A stretch of 16,182 nt of DNA from JBLHOS01 sp047623825 (GCA_047623825.1 JBLHOS010000067.1:1-16182); one strand, 5' to 3'; shown: positions 9,672 through 16,182, numbered from the stretch's first letter. Numbers and translations are program-made. Notes: generated by a model not told the origin, from the sequence alone.

Positions 9672-9778
9672 CGGGATATCCTTCACCTTCTAGGCTCCGA
9701 AATTGGCATCGGTCATCCCTTTGCCTAACACGTTATTGAGCGTAAACTAAACGTAACTTTGCCAGAGATATACCCCCC

Positions 9779-11032
9779 ATGCCGGCCCTTTGCCGTGATT
9801 GTTTGCACCAATTTACATCAGGAACGCGATGTCCATCATGTGGTCGTCCGCGTGTGATTGAGCATCCTGAACTGTTCGGCCTGACCATAGCCCATATGGA
9901 TTGCGATGCATTTTATGCATCCGTTGAAAAGCGCGACAATCCTGAGTTGCGCGATAAACCCGTCATCATTGGCGGCGGGCGGCGCGGTGTTGTGTCGACG
10001 GCCTGCTATATCGCCCGGATCAAAGGCGTGAAATCCGCAATGCCGATGTTCAAGGCACTGCAACTTTGCCCCGAAGGCGTGGTCGTGCGCGGCCGGATGG
10101 AGGTTTACGCTGAAACCTCACGCGCGATCCGCAAGATGATGGAGGAGATGACACCGGCGATTGAGCCGCTGTCGCTGGATGAGGCGTTTATGGATTTGTC
10201 CGGGACTGAACGGGTCCACGGCGCCCCGCCTGCTGTGATGCTTGCCCGGCTGGTCAACCGCATGGATGTAGAGCTTGGGATTAGCGGCTCAATCGGGCTT
10301 AGCCATAACAAGTTCTTAGCCAAAGTTGCGTCAGACCTCGACAAACCACGCGGCTTCTCTGTGATCGGCCTTGCACAGACAGATACCTTTCTGAACGATA
10401 AACCCGTGCGCATGATTTGGGGAATCGGTGCTGCCGGTCAGGCCGCACTGGAGAAGGTGGGCATTCGAACATTCAGCGATTTGCGGCGGTGGGACCGTGC
10501 CGATCTGGGCGCCCGCTTTGGATCAATGGGGGACCGGCTTTGGCATTTGGCTCGCGGCCTCGACAGCCGCGCAGTCTCCTCCAACAGCAAGATAAAAAGC
10601 ATCTCGAATGAGACGACGTTTAATGACGATATCTCTGACCCGGATCTCCTTGAGGGGCATATCTGGCGAATGGCCGAAAAGGTGTCAGATCGCGCAAAGG
10701 CCAAAGGGATGGCCGGTAGTGTTGTCACCTTAAAGTTGAAACGATCTGATTTCTCGCTGGTCACAAAACGCACAAGCCTAGATGATCCGACCCAAATGGC
10801 CGACCGTCTTTTTCGAACCGCGCGCGATTTGTTTGGTCAGGTAACGCACTCCAAGCCGTATCGGCTTTTGGGGGTTGGCCTGTCGCATCTGTTGCCTGAG
10901 GATGACGCCGATCGCACTGGAAATCTTCTTGATCCAAACCAAGACACAAGATTTGGGGCTGAGCGCGCGACCGACAAAATCCGCGCTCGCTTTGGCGAAG
11001 ACGCGATCGTCAAGGGGCGCTCCCTGCGCTAA
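9779..11032 (+). CDS. dinB: DNA polymerase IV (DinB, Y-family) with N-terminal zinc ribbon
   Basis: The product (417 aa) is a Y-family translesion polymerase. The first 25 residues hold Cys5-x2-Cys8 and Cys18-x2-Cys21, a small zinc-ribbon-like knuckle not found in E. coli DinB. The polymerase proper starts at HMDCDAFYASVE, with metal ligand Asp41, second acidic Asp43 and steric-gate Tyr46. SLDEAFMDLSG supplies the catalytic Asp134/Glu135. The helix-hairpin-helix region (IWGIGAAGQAALEKVGI) and little-finger domain follow. The usual C-terminal clamp motif (QLxLF) is not obvious; NLLDP near residue 390 is a weak candidate. No good Shine-Dalgarno precedes the ATG (a run of C is there). No alphaproteobacterial LexA box (GTTC-N7-GTTC) is in the 107 bases upstream. 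Alternative later starts would lose the zinc ribbon. Confidence 0.93.
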   Translation: MPALCRDCLHQFTSGTRCPSCGRPRVIEHPELFGLTIAHMDCDAFYASVEKRDNPELRDKPVIIGGGRRGVVSTACYIARIKGVKSAMPMFKALQLCPEGVVVRGRMEVYAETSRAIRKMMEEMTPAIEPLSLDEAFMDLSGTERVHGAPPAVMLARLVNRMDVELGISGSIGLSHNKFLAKVASDLDKPRGFSVIGLAQTDTFLNDKPVRMIWGIGAAGQAALEKVGIRTFSDLRRWDRADLGARFGSMGDRLWHLARGLDSRAVSSNSKIKSISNETTFNDDISDPDLLEGHIWRMAEKVSDRAKAKGMAGSVVTLKLKRSDFSLVTKRTSLDDPTQMADRLFRTARDLFGQVTHSKPYRLLGVGLSHLLPEDDADRTGNLLDPNQDTRFGAERATDKIRARFGEDAIVKGRSLR

Positions 11033-11101
11033 GCAGAATTTCGAGCGGCTAGACACTTACGCCGGTCGAATTCAAACTGCGAGCATCCGGATGCTGTGCG
11101 G

Positions 11102-11962
11102 CTATTCCGCTGCTAGGGGCAATTGCTCGCGCCCTCCGCCGATGACCCGGCGCAGCACATCTGCCAACAGAGATTTCACATTCTCAAAGTTGCCGTTTGG
11201 TCTGATCAGACGTTCATTCATATAGAGGGATCGATCAATTTCGATCTGCACGGCGTGCCAACCACGAGATGGGCGGCCGTAATGCTGCGCGATGTAGGCG
11301 CCCGCGAATGGTGTATTTCGGCTTACACGCAGTCCGGCCCCCTCAAACGCGGCTTCCAACTCATCAACCAAATCACTCCGGCACGACGCGCCGAACCGAT
11401 CGCCCAAGACAACTTCGGGCCGGACTTGCCCGGGTCGCAACACCGCATCGATCGCTTCATGTGGCATAGAGTGGAAATCCAAAAGGATTGCTTCACCAAA
11501 TGCACCATGGGCCTCAGACATCAAACCATGCAGGCGCGCATGGTACGGCTTCCAGACATTGGTGATTCTCTCTTCGGCCTCAAAAAGGCTAAGCTTGCCG
11601 TTATAAATCGCCCGTCCATTTGCCACGACGCGCGGGATCACACCCAGCCCTGAACTAATCCGTGGATTTTGCGTTGAGCGATAAACACCTTCGACGACAG
11701 CCGGGTCCAGTTCCTCAGCGCTTCTATTCAGATCAACAAAAGCGCGGGGATATTCTGCCGCCAACAGCGGCGCCCCCATACTCGGGGCATCAGCGACCAA
11801 AAGGTCCATAAACGCATCTTCTGAACTGCGGATCGCCCGTTCATCCAACACCGTTTGACGCGCAAATTTCCAATAATAATGCCGCCCCGAATGCGGTGAC
11901 GCGACGACCACAGGGGTGGTCAGAGTTTTCGGTAATTCCAGTCGATATGCAGGACGCTTCAT
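11102..11962 (-). CDS. N-formylglutamate amidohydrolase family protein
   Basis: The product (286 aa) belongs to the N-formylglutamate amidohydrolase (HutG-like) family, zinc hydrolases of the carboxypeptidase-like fold. Family motifs are VASPHSGRHYY near the N-terminus (metal His), SSEDAFMDLL, AFVDLNRSAEELDP, LLDFHSMP and the late VQIEIDRSLYMNE. True HutG acts in histidine degradation, but no hut gene is in the window, so the substrate could be another N-formyl or N-acyl amino acid. The ATG at 11962 has AAAGGGG a few bases upstream. It converges with dinB; the 69-base gap contains a 14-bp palindrome (11082-11095) without a U-tract. Confidence 0.88.
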   Translation of the reverse strand: MKRPAYRLELPKTLTTPVVVASPHSGRHYYWKFARQTVLDERAIRSSEDAFMDLLVADAPSMGAPLLAAEYPRAFVDLNRSAEELDPAVVEGVYRSTQNPRISSGLGVIPRVVANGRAIYNGKLSLFEAEERITNVWKPYHARLHGLMSEAHGAFGEAILLDFHSMPHEAIDAVLRPGQVRPEVVLGDRFGASCRSDLVDELEAAFEGAGLRVSRNTPFAGAYIAQHYGRPSRGWHAVQIEIDRSLYMNERLIRPNGNFENVKSLLADVLRRVIGGGREQLPLAAE

Positions 11963-12016
11963 GGGACCCCTTTCGATACAACCATATAACCGGATTTATT
12001 CAGTTGCCAAAAGCCC

Positions 12017-12045
12017 TTGAACAGCGTTCCGACTCCTTTTATAGA
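12017..12045 (+). promoter_or_regulatory. Sigma70 promoter for tRNA-Val (and possibly rpmJ)
   Basis: TTGAAC (12017-12022) and TATAGA (12040-12045) are separated by exactly 17 bases. Transcription would start near 12052, about 60 bases before the mature tRNA. A second TTGACC at 12073 has no good -10 partner. No other plus-strand promoter of this quality was seen before rpmJ. Confidence 0.7.
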
Positions 12046-12111
12046 CCGCCTACCCACGCGGCTTAGCTGCGCTTGACCGTCAGTGGTTGTTGCGCAGTTT
12101 TGTCGTTATGA

Positions 12112-12186
12112 GGGCGATTAGCTCAGCGGTAGAGCACTTCGTTGACATCGAAGGGGTCACTGGTTCGATCCCAGTATCGCCCACCA
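12112..12186 (+). tRNA. tRNA-Val (anticodon GAC)
   Basis: The cloverleaf can be folded by eye. The acceptor stem GGGCGAT pairs with ATCGCCC, the D arm is GCTCAGCGGTAGAGC, and the anticodon stem CTTCG/CGAAG encloses loop TTGACAT with anticodon GAC, which reads GUC and GUU valine codons. The T arm has ACTGG/CCAGT enclosing TTCGATC. The discriminator A is followed by an encoded CCA (12184-12186). The gene is 75 bases long with CCA and shows no mismatch in the stems. Confidence 0.97.
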
Positions 12187-12192
12187 ATTCAG

Positions 12193-12215
12193 CCCTTGTT
12201 TCAAGGGTTTAACCC
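12193..12215 (+). other. Overlapping alternative hairpins between tRNA-Val and rpmJ
   Basis: CCCTTG-TTT-CAAGGG (12193-12207) followed by TTT could end the tRNA transcript weakly. Its last GGG is also the start of GGGTTTAACCC (12205-12215), so the two hairpins are mutually exclusive. Readthrough would continue into rpmJ 38 bases further on. Confidence 0.45.
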
Positions 12216-12252
12216 AAAGGCGCATCGCCGCGCCGCGATCAGGAGACGACCC

Positions 12253-12378
12253 ATGAAGGTCAGAAACTCACTCCGCTCGCTCAAGCAGCGCCACCGCGAT
12301 TGCCGCGTCGTGCGCCGTAAGGGCCGTGTCTATGTTATCAATAAGACACAACCTCGGTTCAAAGCCCGCCAGGGCTGA
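12253..12378 (+). CDS. rpmJ: 50S ribosomal protein L36 (cysteine-poor type)
   Basis: This 41-aa protein begins MKVRNSLRSLKQRHRDCRVV and ends RFKARQG. It is very basic, as expected for L36, the smallest protein of the large ribosomal subunit. The zinc-binding C-x2-C...C/H set of classical L36 is not complete: only Cys17 remains and VYVIN replaces the usual Cys position. This matches the zinc-free form (as in E. coli YkgO) that is the standard type in many alphaproteobacteria. AGGAGA lies 6 bases before the ATG. A longer in-frame start would run back through the tRNA, so it is rejected. It lies downstream of tRNA-Val, outside a ribosomal protein cluster, and a strong terminator follows. Confidence 0.95.
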   Translation: MKVRNSLRSLKQRHRDCRVVRRKGRVYVINKTQPRFKARQG

Positions 12379-12397
12379 TCCGCGTATCAGAGCATTC

Positions 12398-12426
12398 AAA
12401 AAGGCCGCCTTCGGGCGGCTTTTTTA
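12398..12426. terminator. Bidirectional rho-independent terminator after rpmJ
   Basis: GCCGCC-TTCG-GGCGGC (12404-12419) has a stable UUCG-type tetraloop. It is flanked by AAAAA on the left and TTTTTT on the right, so it works for rpmJ on the plus strand. On the minus strand it can act for the facing pyruvyl transferase gene, though about 95 bases beyond that gene's stop. Confidence 0.88.
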
Positions 12427-12519
12427 TTTTGGGCTCCTAGAAACGGAGCAAGTTTCTTAAAAATTGTCCTGCTTCAGGGCCAACCGTCACTCATCCGCCG
12501 TTGAGCGTAAGAATGTATT

Positions 12520-13545
12520 CTAGCGCATAAATTGTTCGCGCCACGCGGCAATCGCCGGTTTGGGCAGAACAATTTCAATCGGATCTGGACGCCCAAGCCA
12601 GTCATCAAGGGCCGTAAGGCCGTTTTCCAGGGAGATCACAGGCAAACACGTGTCGCGGGCAATTTCCGCTGCGCGATTGTCCAAACTCAGGATCAGGGCG
12701 CGCCGTCCCTTTTGCAATGCGCGAATTCCACCATGCAATCGATTACCCACAAAATCGACCGGCCCAGCCTGCAAGACCGCATCATAGGCCGCCAACGTTG
12801 GACCCAACACCACAAGTCGCGGCATCGATTTAGCAAGTTCATCGATATAGGCGACATCGTCGAGCCCCTGCGGCCATATGAAAACAGTCTCGTAGCTTTT
12901 CAGCAGACGCGCCAAAATCTCTTGGTCGATGCCCCCTCGGTGGCTGACATTCACGGTTGTGACCACATGCTCCGCCCGCTCTCGCGGCAAAGATGCAAGG
13001 CGCTCCAGATCCAGCCGCCACATGGTGACGCACGCCGTATTGCGAACGTTCTCGATACCTCGATCGCGCAGTTGCGCGGCGGTAAACGCGTCTCGGACTG
13101 AATGTATCGCGGAGGGTGATAGAATATGTCGCAAGACCCGCCCCCCCAAAGGCCGGGCATGCCGGCCATAGGACCGCCATCCAGCACCCAGCAAAACGAG
13201 GCTCCTTGCGAATAGCAAATCTTGCGGGCGCAGCCGCCACTGCCGATCAAACGGTAGGCGATCCGTCAGAATATTGCTGCCTGCGATGATCCCACCATAA
13301 TGCGCCTGTTTCAAAAACCGCCAACTTCGAGGGCCCAGCCGTTCATGAGTTGGGATCGTGGCCTGAAACGCGTCGGGGATGGCAACAGAAATCTCCAACC
13401 GCGCTGATTCTGCAATAATCTCATCCCCACAATTTCGGGTCACCATCCCGGGATCCAAGATTGCAACGCTACGGGTCGGAGCCAAATATTTCTGGGACCA
13501 TGACAATCGTTGGCCGGACGAAGATCGATACGTTGAGATATCCAA
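12520..13545 (-). CDS. Polysaccharide pyruvyl transferase family protein
   Basis: The product (341 aa) fits the polysaccharide pyruvyl transferase family, cytoplasmic enzymes of GT-B-like fold that move pyruvate from PEP to sugars of exopolysaccharide or cell wall glycans. Visible family marks are the N-terminal RNCGDEII (37-44, the N-x-GD motif), LLGAGW (118-123), SPSAIHSVRDAFTAAQLRD (143-161, S-x-RD), and FVGNRLHGGIRAL (266-277), where GxRxHG is the most conserved part. The start is TTG at 13545, chosen because GAGGAGG sits 7 bases upstream; the first ATG is 33 codons in and would cut close to NCGD. It follows the RTX gene by 71 bases on the same strand with no terminator, so co-transcription is likely. 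The acceptor is unknown and no glycosyltransferases are next to it. Confidence 0.85.
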   Translation of the reverse strand: MDISTYRSSSGQRLSWSQKYLAPTRSVAILDPGMVTRNCGDEIIAESARLEISVAIPDAFQATIPTHERLGPRSWRFLKQAHYGGIIAGSNILTDRLPFDRQWRLRPQDLLFARSLVLLGAGWRSYGRHARPLGGRVLRHILSPSAIHSVRDAFTAAQLRDRGIENVRNTACVTMWRLDLERLASLPRERAEHVVTTVNVSHRGGIDQEILARLLKSYETVFIWPQGLDDVAYIDELAKSMPRLVVLGPTLAAYDAVLQAGPVDFVGNRLHGGIRALQKGRRALILSLDNRAAEIARDTCLPVISLENGLTALDDWLGRPDPIEIVLPKPAIAAWREQFMR

Positions 13546-13616
13546 AAAGCGGCCTCCTCACCGTATGCTCATCCCGGCTAGCCCCCTCAATAGATCGCAA
13601 AGGTAAACGGAGCCTT

Positions 13617-15131
13617 TCAGAACAGAAAATCATCTGCCCCCAGATCAGCGACTTGCAGGGTTGAGATCTCCGACTCGACCCTCAACGCCTCACCGTTGGC
13701 GCGAACCACAACGCCATAACTGCGTTGCTCGAGCGTCAATTGCTCAAAACTATACAACATCTCAAACTGGCTGAGATCGATCAGGTCACGGCCCGGTTCA
13801 AAGTCCTTGATGCTGTCCAGATCGCCATCTTCGACAAAGATGAATGTGTCCTCACCCCGTCCGCCATAAAGCTTGTCCTGCCCGTCACCATCGATCAGCC
13901 GGTCATCTCCATTATTACCTTTCAAAACGTCATCCCCTTCAAAACCGTCCAGTAGATCATCCGCCCAGATCCCGTTAAGCCATTCGGCCTCAAGTGATCC
14001 ACGACGCAGAACCCCAAACGCCCCCAGATCGACCGTAAATTGCGTAATCCCGGTTTCGGTCGATGACCCCACATAGACCTGCATCTCATCGCCAATTATG
14101 GCAGCAGCGATAGCCGACACATCGCCCAACGTCGTGTCGAACGTGTCTGTGATCGTCGCCAGCTCGAACAATAGGCCGGATGGGGTCAGCTCAAATAATG
14201 TGATCCCGTCGTCGCTTCCCCCGACCAAGACCAACACCCGATGTTTGTATTTCACGGACTCAATATCTGTCGCGTTTTGAAATCGGCTGTCCAGATCATC
14301 CAGGATATGATCAGTCACACTCAACCCACCCCATGCGTTGACCTTTACGACGGACAGCGAGTCCGATCCAGCGGCGCCCACGATCAGATAGGTGTTGCCG
14401 CCCGCGACCACGACCTCGATCGCGGTCGGCGCTGCGATCCAAAGACCTTCACTTGGCCCCAGACTGTCGACGGGGTTCAGCGCGCCGGTATCGTAGGCTC
14501 GGACCGAGGTAATCGCGTGCTCTGTCCCTGACGCACTGAAGATAAATGTGCGGGCACCGATCGTGGCATTTGCAAGGGCCGTGATATCTTTGAAATGGGT
14601 ATCGACGCTGTCCTCTTCCCGGCCAAGAACGCGGGCAGAGGTCAGGCTGTCAAAGGCAACTGGGATGATGCCCGATTGGTTTGCCTGCGCCATATAAGAA
14701 TAAGTCATGCCATTCAGAATGACCGACGTGCTGGCACTGACCCGTCCGGGTAGTTCAGTGGCAGATCCATAAATCTCCACGCCATCGAACGCACCTGTGG
14801 TGCCTGAAAGCGCGTGGAGAGCCAATCGGTCGTCATTCCGACCCGACGGCAAAAGGTAGTCATCGCCAGCGATTTGGACAAAATCTAACTGGTCTACGGC
14901 TTCTGTGCCCCGGCTTCCACTTGGGCCCAGCTCATCTAGATAGGTTGCCATCTGATTTTCGAAAATAGTGAAAGCCGTTAGGCCACTTTCGGCCCCTGAC
15001 GCTGCATAAAGCACGGCACCGTTTGCCGTCATCCGGATCTCTAGATCCGAAATCGCGTCCATATAACGTGGCTCCACACTCGGGTTACCGGGGTCGGAGA
15101 TAATCGTTTGGCGATAGATAAAGTTGATCAC
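13617..15131 (-). CDS. RTX calcium-binding protein with predicted seven-bladed beta-propeller, type I secreted
   Basis: The product (504 aa) has three parts. Residues about 35-370 contain seven similar segments of the form hydrophobic strand-G-x(4)-G/hydrophobic-I-x-x-F, starting near 40, 91, 143, 195, 247, 298 and 351, a period of about 52 residues that suggests a seven-bladed propeller. Residues 396-432 are four RTX nonapeptides (GFEGDDVLK, GNNGDDRLI, DGDGQDKLY, GGRGEDTFIF) that bind calcium outside the cell. The C-terminus has DSIKDFEPGRDLIDLS and ends DDFLF, typical of type I secretion signals. No N-terminal signal peptide is seen, as expected for this route. The start is GTG at 15131 (a stop lies 5 codons upstream) with a poor ribosome site; the ATG at 15062, with GGAG 9 bases before it, is a real alternative. 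No ABC transporter or membrane fusion gene is in the window. Confidence 0.88.
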   Translation of the reverse strand: MINFIYRQTIISDPGNPSVEPRYMDAISDLEIRMTANGAVLYAASGAESGLTAFTIFENQMATYLDELGPSGSRGTEAVDQLDFVQIAGDDYLLPSGRNDDRLALHALSGTTGAFDGVEIYGSATELPGRVSASTSVILNGMTYSYMAQANQSGIIPVAFDSLTSARVLGREEDSVDTHFKDITALANATIGARTFIFSASGTEHAITSVRAYDTGALNPVDSLGPSEGLWIAAPTAIEVVVAGGNTYLIVGAAGSDSLSVVKVNAWGGLSVTDHILDDLDSRFQNATDIESVKYKHRVLVLVGGSDDGITLFELTPSGLLFELATITDTFDTTLGDVSAIAAAIIGDEMQVYVGSSTETGITQFTVDLGAFGVLRRGSLEAEWLNGIWADDLLDGFEGDDVLKGNNGDDRLIDGDGQDKLYGGRGEDTFIFVEDGDLDSIKDFEPGRDLIDLSQFEMLYSFEQLTLEQRSYGVVVRANGEALRVESEISTLQVADLGADDFLF

Positions 15132-15254
15132 CCCAACCCCAGTTCACTCAGCGCCCCCACGCAAGGTCTACTTACAGTTACAAGTCTTAATGTCAGCAAA
15201 CCACATTCAGGCAATTCTTGGGCATTCCTCTGGAATTTGAGCGATCCTGAAACG

Positions 15255-15285
15255 CAAACAGCCCCGCAATTTGCGGGGCTGTTTG
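15255..15285. terminator. Orphan terminator-like hairpin upstream of the RTX and porin genes
   Basis: CAAACAGCCCCGCAA pairs perfectly with TTGCGGGGCTGTTTG (15 bp, minimal loop), a strong GC core with A/U-rich ends that is typical of an intrinsic terminator in either direction. No gene ends nearby on either strand: the RTX gene starts to the left and the porin starts to the right. It could end a small RNA, act as an attenuator in a long leader, or be a remnant of a lost gene. Confidence 0.65.
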
Positions 15286-15371
15286 TTGACCATTCATTGT
15301 AAGGGTGGGGAGAGGTCCCTCAGCAAAGACCTCAGCGCTGTAGGCGACCTCACTTGAAAACACTGTGCTGC

Positions 15372-15383
15372 TGCAAATTTGCA
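15372..15383. promoter_or_regulatory. 12-bp palindrome TGCAAATTTGCA (candidate operator)
   Basis: It is a perfect 12-base palindrome preceded by GTGCTGC. It lies about 140 bases upstream of the porin start. TGC/GCA half-sites of this kind resemble those reported for PhaR-type repressors, but the match is only suggestive. Confidence 0.35.
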
Positions 15384-15457
15384 AACATAGAGAAGATTCC
15401 ATTGGGATCAGTCGGCACCAGTCTTTCCCAAACGGGTGCAGCGCCTTATTACAAGTG

Positions 15458-15480
15458 CATGTTAGCGACTTCTTAACATG
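15458..15480. promoter_or_regulatory. Inverted repeat CATGTTA-N9-TAACATG upstream of the porin
   Basis: There are two perfect 7-base half-sites with a 9-base spacer, ending 43 bases before the porin ATG. The centre-to-centre distance of the half-sites is about 16 bases, near one and a half helical turns. It can be a dimer-binding operator or a hairpin in the 5' leader. No classical -35/-10 pair overlaps it clearly. Confidence 0.5.
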
Positions 15481-15523
15481 AAATGACACCGCGCAGCTTT
15501 CGCGGAGACAAACGAGGACAGAC

Positions 15524-16182
15524 ATGAAAAATATTCTTCTTACATCAACCGCTTTGGTTGCCTTCGCTGGCGCAGCAGCAGCTGACGTTGCTATTTCCGG
15601 TTATGCCGAAATGGGTATCTTCGGTGGCGACAATGTTGCTACGACACAATTCTTCACCGACATCGACGTGACATTCACGATGTCCGGCGAAACTGACAAC
15701 GGCCTGACATTCGGTGCGTCCATCGATCTGGACGAATCCGATGGCTCCGGTAGTTTCGCTACTACTGATACTGTTGGCTCTTCCCCAGCATTTGCGCCGA
15801 ACACCCAGGGCGGAGAGACACTCTTCATCTCCGGCGGCTTCGGCACGCTGACCTTGGGCGACACCGATGGTGCGCTTGATTGGGCGATGACTGACATTGG
15901 TAACATCGGCAATCCAGGTTCCATCGCGGATGATGAAACAACCCATGCTGCTTATATCGGCGCCTATCTTGACGGTACATATGACGGTCAAATCCTGCGT
16001 TACAACTACTCCTTTGGCGATTTCGGCGTTGCAGTATCTGCTGAGCAAGATGACGACGGCATTCTTGACGACGGCTTTGCAATTGGTGCCAGATACTCCA
16101 TGGACATGGGCGGCGTCGGTATCGACTTCGGTCTTGGCTACCAAGAAGCATCACTCACAACCACAGTCGACATTGATGCCCT
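15524..16182 (+). CDS. Outer-membrane porin (partial, cut by window end)
   Basis: The frame is open from the ATG at 15524 to the window edge (219 full codons), so the C-terminus is missing. The N-terminus MKNILLTSTALVAFAGAAAA|D is a clear Sec signal peptide cleaved after residue 20. The mature part starts with VAISGYAEMGIFGG and continues in alternating beta strands (TDIDVTFTMSGETDNGLTFGASIDLDE, LFISGGFGTLTLGD) with acidic turns, the pattern of Rhodobacter-type trimeric general porins. The GDTDGALDW stretch sits where the constriction loop L3 is expected to begin. GAGG lies 6 bases before the ATG. The rest of the barrel and the terminal aromatic residue lie outside the window. Confidence 0.9.
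   Translation, partial: MKNILLTSTALVAFAGAAAADVAISGYAEMGIFGGDNVATTQFFTDIDVTFTMSGETDNGLTFGASIDLDESDGSGSFATTDTVGSSPAFAPNTQGGETLFISGGFGTLTLGDTDGALDWAMTDIGNIGNPGSIADDETTHAAYIGAYLDGTYDGQILRYNYSFGDFGVAVSAEQDDDGILDDGFAIGARYSMDMGGVGIDFGLGYQEASLTTTVDIDA

Larger units (their letters stand above)
15132..15523. other. Divergent intergenic region between RTX and porin genes
   Basis: This 392-base stretch should carry promoters for both flanking genes. It holds a terminator-like hairpin (15255-15285), a GAGGTC/GACCTC inverted repeat (15312-15333), a 12-bp palindrome (15372-15383), a 7-bp inverted repeat with 9-base spacer (15458-15480) and a small CCGCG/CGCGG hairpin (15489-15505) just before the porin ribosome site. 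I see no convincing gene: the 110-codon minus-strand frame (15193-15525) lacks any family features and is Cys-rich in a way unlike its neighbours. Confidence 0.6.

Noticed and set aside
9672..9778. LexA (SOS) box upstream of dinB
   Set aside because: No GTTC-N7-GTTC or GAAC-N7-GAAC pattern is present.
11082..11095. AGCATCCGGATGCT palindrome as a terminator between dinB and the amidohydrolase gene
   Set aside because: It has no loop and no U-tract on either strand; probably chance.
15193..15525. 110-codon minus-strand open frame between the RTX and porin genes
   Set aside because: It crosses the terminator hairpin and promoter elements, is Cys-rich without a motif, and has no family resemblance.

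Overview
The window looks like chromosomal DNA of an alphaproteobacterium of the Rhodobacterales (Roseobacter group). This is an inference from the protein styles: a 41-residue cysteine-poor L36, a DinB with an extra N-terminal zinc ribbon, an RTX protein ending in DDFLF, a porin with an MKNILL...AAA|D signal peptide, and a short NfeD beside a QmcA-type SPFH protein. No transposase, integrase, phage gene or CRISPR array was seen.

Left part (1-4938): a possible C-terminal gene fragment and an AT-rich gene-free stretch are followed by three minus-strand genes transcribed leftwards: a membrane-anchored FMN/3Fe-4S glutamate-synthase-like protein, then msrP and msrQ (periplasmic methionine sulfoxide repair). 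A hairpin with a short U-rich tail separates msrP from msrQ. Divergent from these, on the plus strand, are two tandem fasciclin-domain genes, one for an exported soluble protein and one for a lipoprotein.

Middle part (4940-11962): clpB lies on the minus strand behind a near-consensus heat-shock promoter and ends at a 32-nt perfect palindrome. pyrF is divergent from clpB. The nfeD/SPFH pair converges on pyrF and is translationally coupled (TAATG). dinB is divergent from the SPFH gene and converges on an N-formylglutamate amidohydrolase gene. Several of these genes serve envelope, protein or DNA stress (MsrPQ, ClpB, SPFH/NfeD, DinB), but they are separate transcription units and no single regulatory signal joins them.

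Right part (11963-16182): a good sigma70 promoter precedes tRNA-Val(GAC) and rpmJ, which end at a bidirectional terminator. Convergent to these is a two-gene minus-strand unit: an RTX protein with a predicted seven-bladed beta-propeller, then a polysaccharide pyruvyl transferase family protein with a TTG start. Divergent from the RTX gene is a porin cut off by the window end. The gap between RTX and porin genes holds an orphan terminator-like hairpin, a 12-bp palindrome and a CATGTTA-N9-TAACATG inverted repeat.

The points I find most worth following are the RTX-propeller/pyruvyl-transferase pair, the membrane GOGAT-like protein beside MsrPQ as a possible electron donor, and the signals upstream of the porin. 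None is proof of a new system.
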